From Guadua angustifolia (taxonomy: Eukaryota; Streptophyta; Magnoliopsida; Poales; Poaceae): DNA of 64,000 bases. The position numbers and the translations under genes are program-made. Below, in pieces: positions 62,957 through 64,000 of the stretch. The notes under the pieces are model-generated. The model worked only from the letters and a program-made list of their open reading frames with translations, had not been told where the DNA came from and ran no database searches. Position 1 is the stretch's first letter. Every line of letters begins with the position of its first letter. The stretch covers positions 3,658,001-3,722,000 of the forward strand of contig CM070511.1 of assembly GCA_036346375.1 (NCBI GenBank). Direction: 5' to 3'.

Positions 62957-64000
62957 ATGGCAGGTAATGAGGAAGATGAGTGTGTTACACGGAACGAGCT
63001 TAACAACGCGCTCAATGACATCAACGCAAACATCGCAAGGATCAGCCAAGATAACGACCAAAGATTGGAGAGGATAGAGCGAAGCATTGCCAATCTTCTT
63101 AACAGGTTGGAAAATTTTGAGAGACAGCCGCCTCCCAATGGAGCTCGCAGAGTGGAAGATCAAGAAGAGTCTATCGCGGGAGATGATGTGGATGGAAAGG
63201 GCCACGATGCCTTTGTTGCTCGCGCTGCTGCACAGGATGTGTGACAACAACATCGCCTGAATAACAACCGTCAAGGTATGGGAGGTAACAATTTTAATCC
63301 TCGTAATGGTCGTGGACATGATGATTCTTTTGCTAGGGTTAAATTTACCATACCATCTTTTTCTGGTACTTATGATGCTGAAGTTTACTTAGATTGGGAA
63401 ATGACAGTTGAACAAAAATTTAACTCCCATCTTGTTCCTGAGATACATAGAGTTAGACAAGCTACTAGTGAGTTTAAAGATTTTGCTATCATTTGGTGGA
63501 ATGAAATAGTAAATGCTGGATTAGCACCTGATACATGGGATAGATTAAAACAAGCTTTGCGTAGAAGATTTGTTCCTCCTTCTTATAAACGTGATATGCG
63601 CAAGAAATTGCAACGCTTAAATCAAAATAATAAATCTATTGAGGAGTACTACCAAGAGTTACAAATAGGCATGTTGCGTTGTGAGGTAGTTGAGGATGAG
63701 GATAAGATGGCTCGTTTTTATGGGGGTTTACAACGTGAGATTCAGGACATAATTGATTACAAAGAATATAATTCTATCAATAGATTGTTCCAGCTTGCTA
63801 TGTTGGCAGAAAAAGAATTGCAGGGAAAACAGAAAAGGCCAAGGAGCAATTTCGGCAGCATACCCACACCAAAGACGACGCCGGGAACAACCAAATCAGC
63901 TCCACCCCTTTCTGTTCGGTTTGCTGCCCCCTCCATGACTAGGGCGCGTTCAGCAGCACCATCACCGCCATCACGAGTACCCAAGGTGAGTAAATCTAAC
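62957..64000 (+). pseudogene. Element E gag, open to the window end apart from one stop
   Basis: Starts at ATG 62957 (MAGNEEDECVTRNELNNALN). An N-terminal helix (NANIARISQDNDQRLERIER) is followed by a TGA at 63242-63244, which fits CGA to TGA. After it the same frame is open for about 250 codons to the last base of the window. It has a capsid core: VKFTIPSFSGTYDAEVYLDW, EFKDFAIIWWNE, RRRFVPPSYKRDMRKKLQRL, SIEEYYQELQIGMLRCEV, MARFYGGLQREIQDIIDY. The C-terminal linker is basic and Pro/Ser-rich, so a zinc knuckle should follow outside. Codons after 63300 are strikingly A/T-ending, unlike the G+C-rich Tat genes nearby. Confidence 0.82.

Larger units (their letters stand above)
59494..64000 (-). 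mobile_element. CACTA-3 transposon, left end, cut by element E
   Basis: The terminus CACTACAAGAAAAGTGA at 59494 is followed by inverted and direct ATGACGAA/TTCGTCAT words. A reverse-strand exon ending at 60469 lies about 975 bp inside, as expected for a TNPA-like gene 3' end. Element E begins at 60553. The rest of CACTA-3, if present, is right of the window. CACTA-3 lies next to the 5' exons of CACTA-2 and may be nested in it. Confidence 0.65.
60553..64000 (+). mobile_element. CRM-like chromovirus E, 5' part
   Basis: 5' LTR (60553-61692), initiator-Met-type primer site, a 1.25-kb leader and gag, which runs past the window end. Two traits fit the CRM clade: gag wording, and coding sequence for the polyprotein C-terminus lying inside the LTR (GPITRSRAWQLNQQV). 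CRM elements often target centromeric chromatin, but clade membership alone does not prove that for this copy. Confidence 0.75.

Overview
This window looks like intergenic, heterochromatin-type DNA from a grass (Poaceae). No host gene, tRNA, rRNA or CRISPR array could be supported. Almost everything is transposable-element sequence, nested up to four levels deep. The grass assignment rests on three things: the antisense 'putative gypsy type transposon' (PF04195-like) genes carried by Tat-lineage elements, a SIRE-type copia LTR full of GGTGCTACC/GGTAGCACC words, and long-LTR Tekay/Del chromoviruses. The species cannot be named from this sequence.

Layout, left to right. (1) 1-8480: 3' part of a Tat-lineage Ty3/gypsy element (A): integrase tail, a reverse-strand multi-exon accessory gene (aORF), and a 3' LTR split by a 3.1-kb solo LTR (TSD CACGA). 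(2) 8880-13564: 5'-truncated SIRE-like copia with its 3' LTR. (3) 13565-16191: AT-rich DNA, a ~199-bp tandem array and the right end of a CACTA element (CACTA-4). (4) 16192-59493: a CACTA element (CACTA-2) whose reverse-strand TNPA-like gene is split by two large insertions. The first (17812-30467) is a reverse-oriented long LTR that itself holds a complete-ended CACTA element (CACTA-1, 18644-26120, TSD CCT). The second (31266-58694, TSD GGTAC) is Tat element B with two 653-bp LTRs. B is in turn interrupted by a solo LTR (TSD ATACT) in gag, by a defective Tat-type element C, and by a reverse Tekay/Del chromovirus D inside C. (5) 59494-64000: left end of another CACTA element (CACTA-3), interrupted by a CRM-like chromovirus E whose gag runs off the window.

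How the parts work. The autonomous-type elements carry gag, protease, RT, RNase H and integrase genes in various states of decay. The CACTA elements carry TNP2-like transposase and TNPA-like DNA-binding protein genes. The most interesting content is accessory. Three Tat elements (A, B, C) each carry an independent antisense gene between integrase and 3' LTR. In A and B it can be modelled as six exons at matching positions with mostly GT-AG borders, and all three have a TATA-like box 103-120 bp upstream of the ATG. Element D carries an uncharacterised ~270-codon ORF upstream of gag. Four Tekay-type LTRs share a ~60-bp block centred on a 12-bp palindrome.

Most coding regions are broken by stops (many of them CGA to TGA or CAG to TAG), frameshifts and deletions. 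They are therefore labelled as pseudogenes, although several domains remain open over hundreds of codons.
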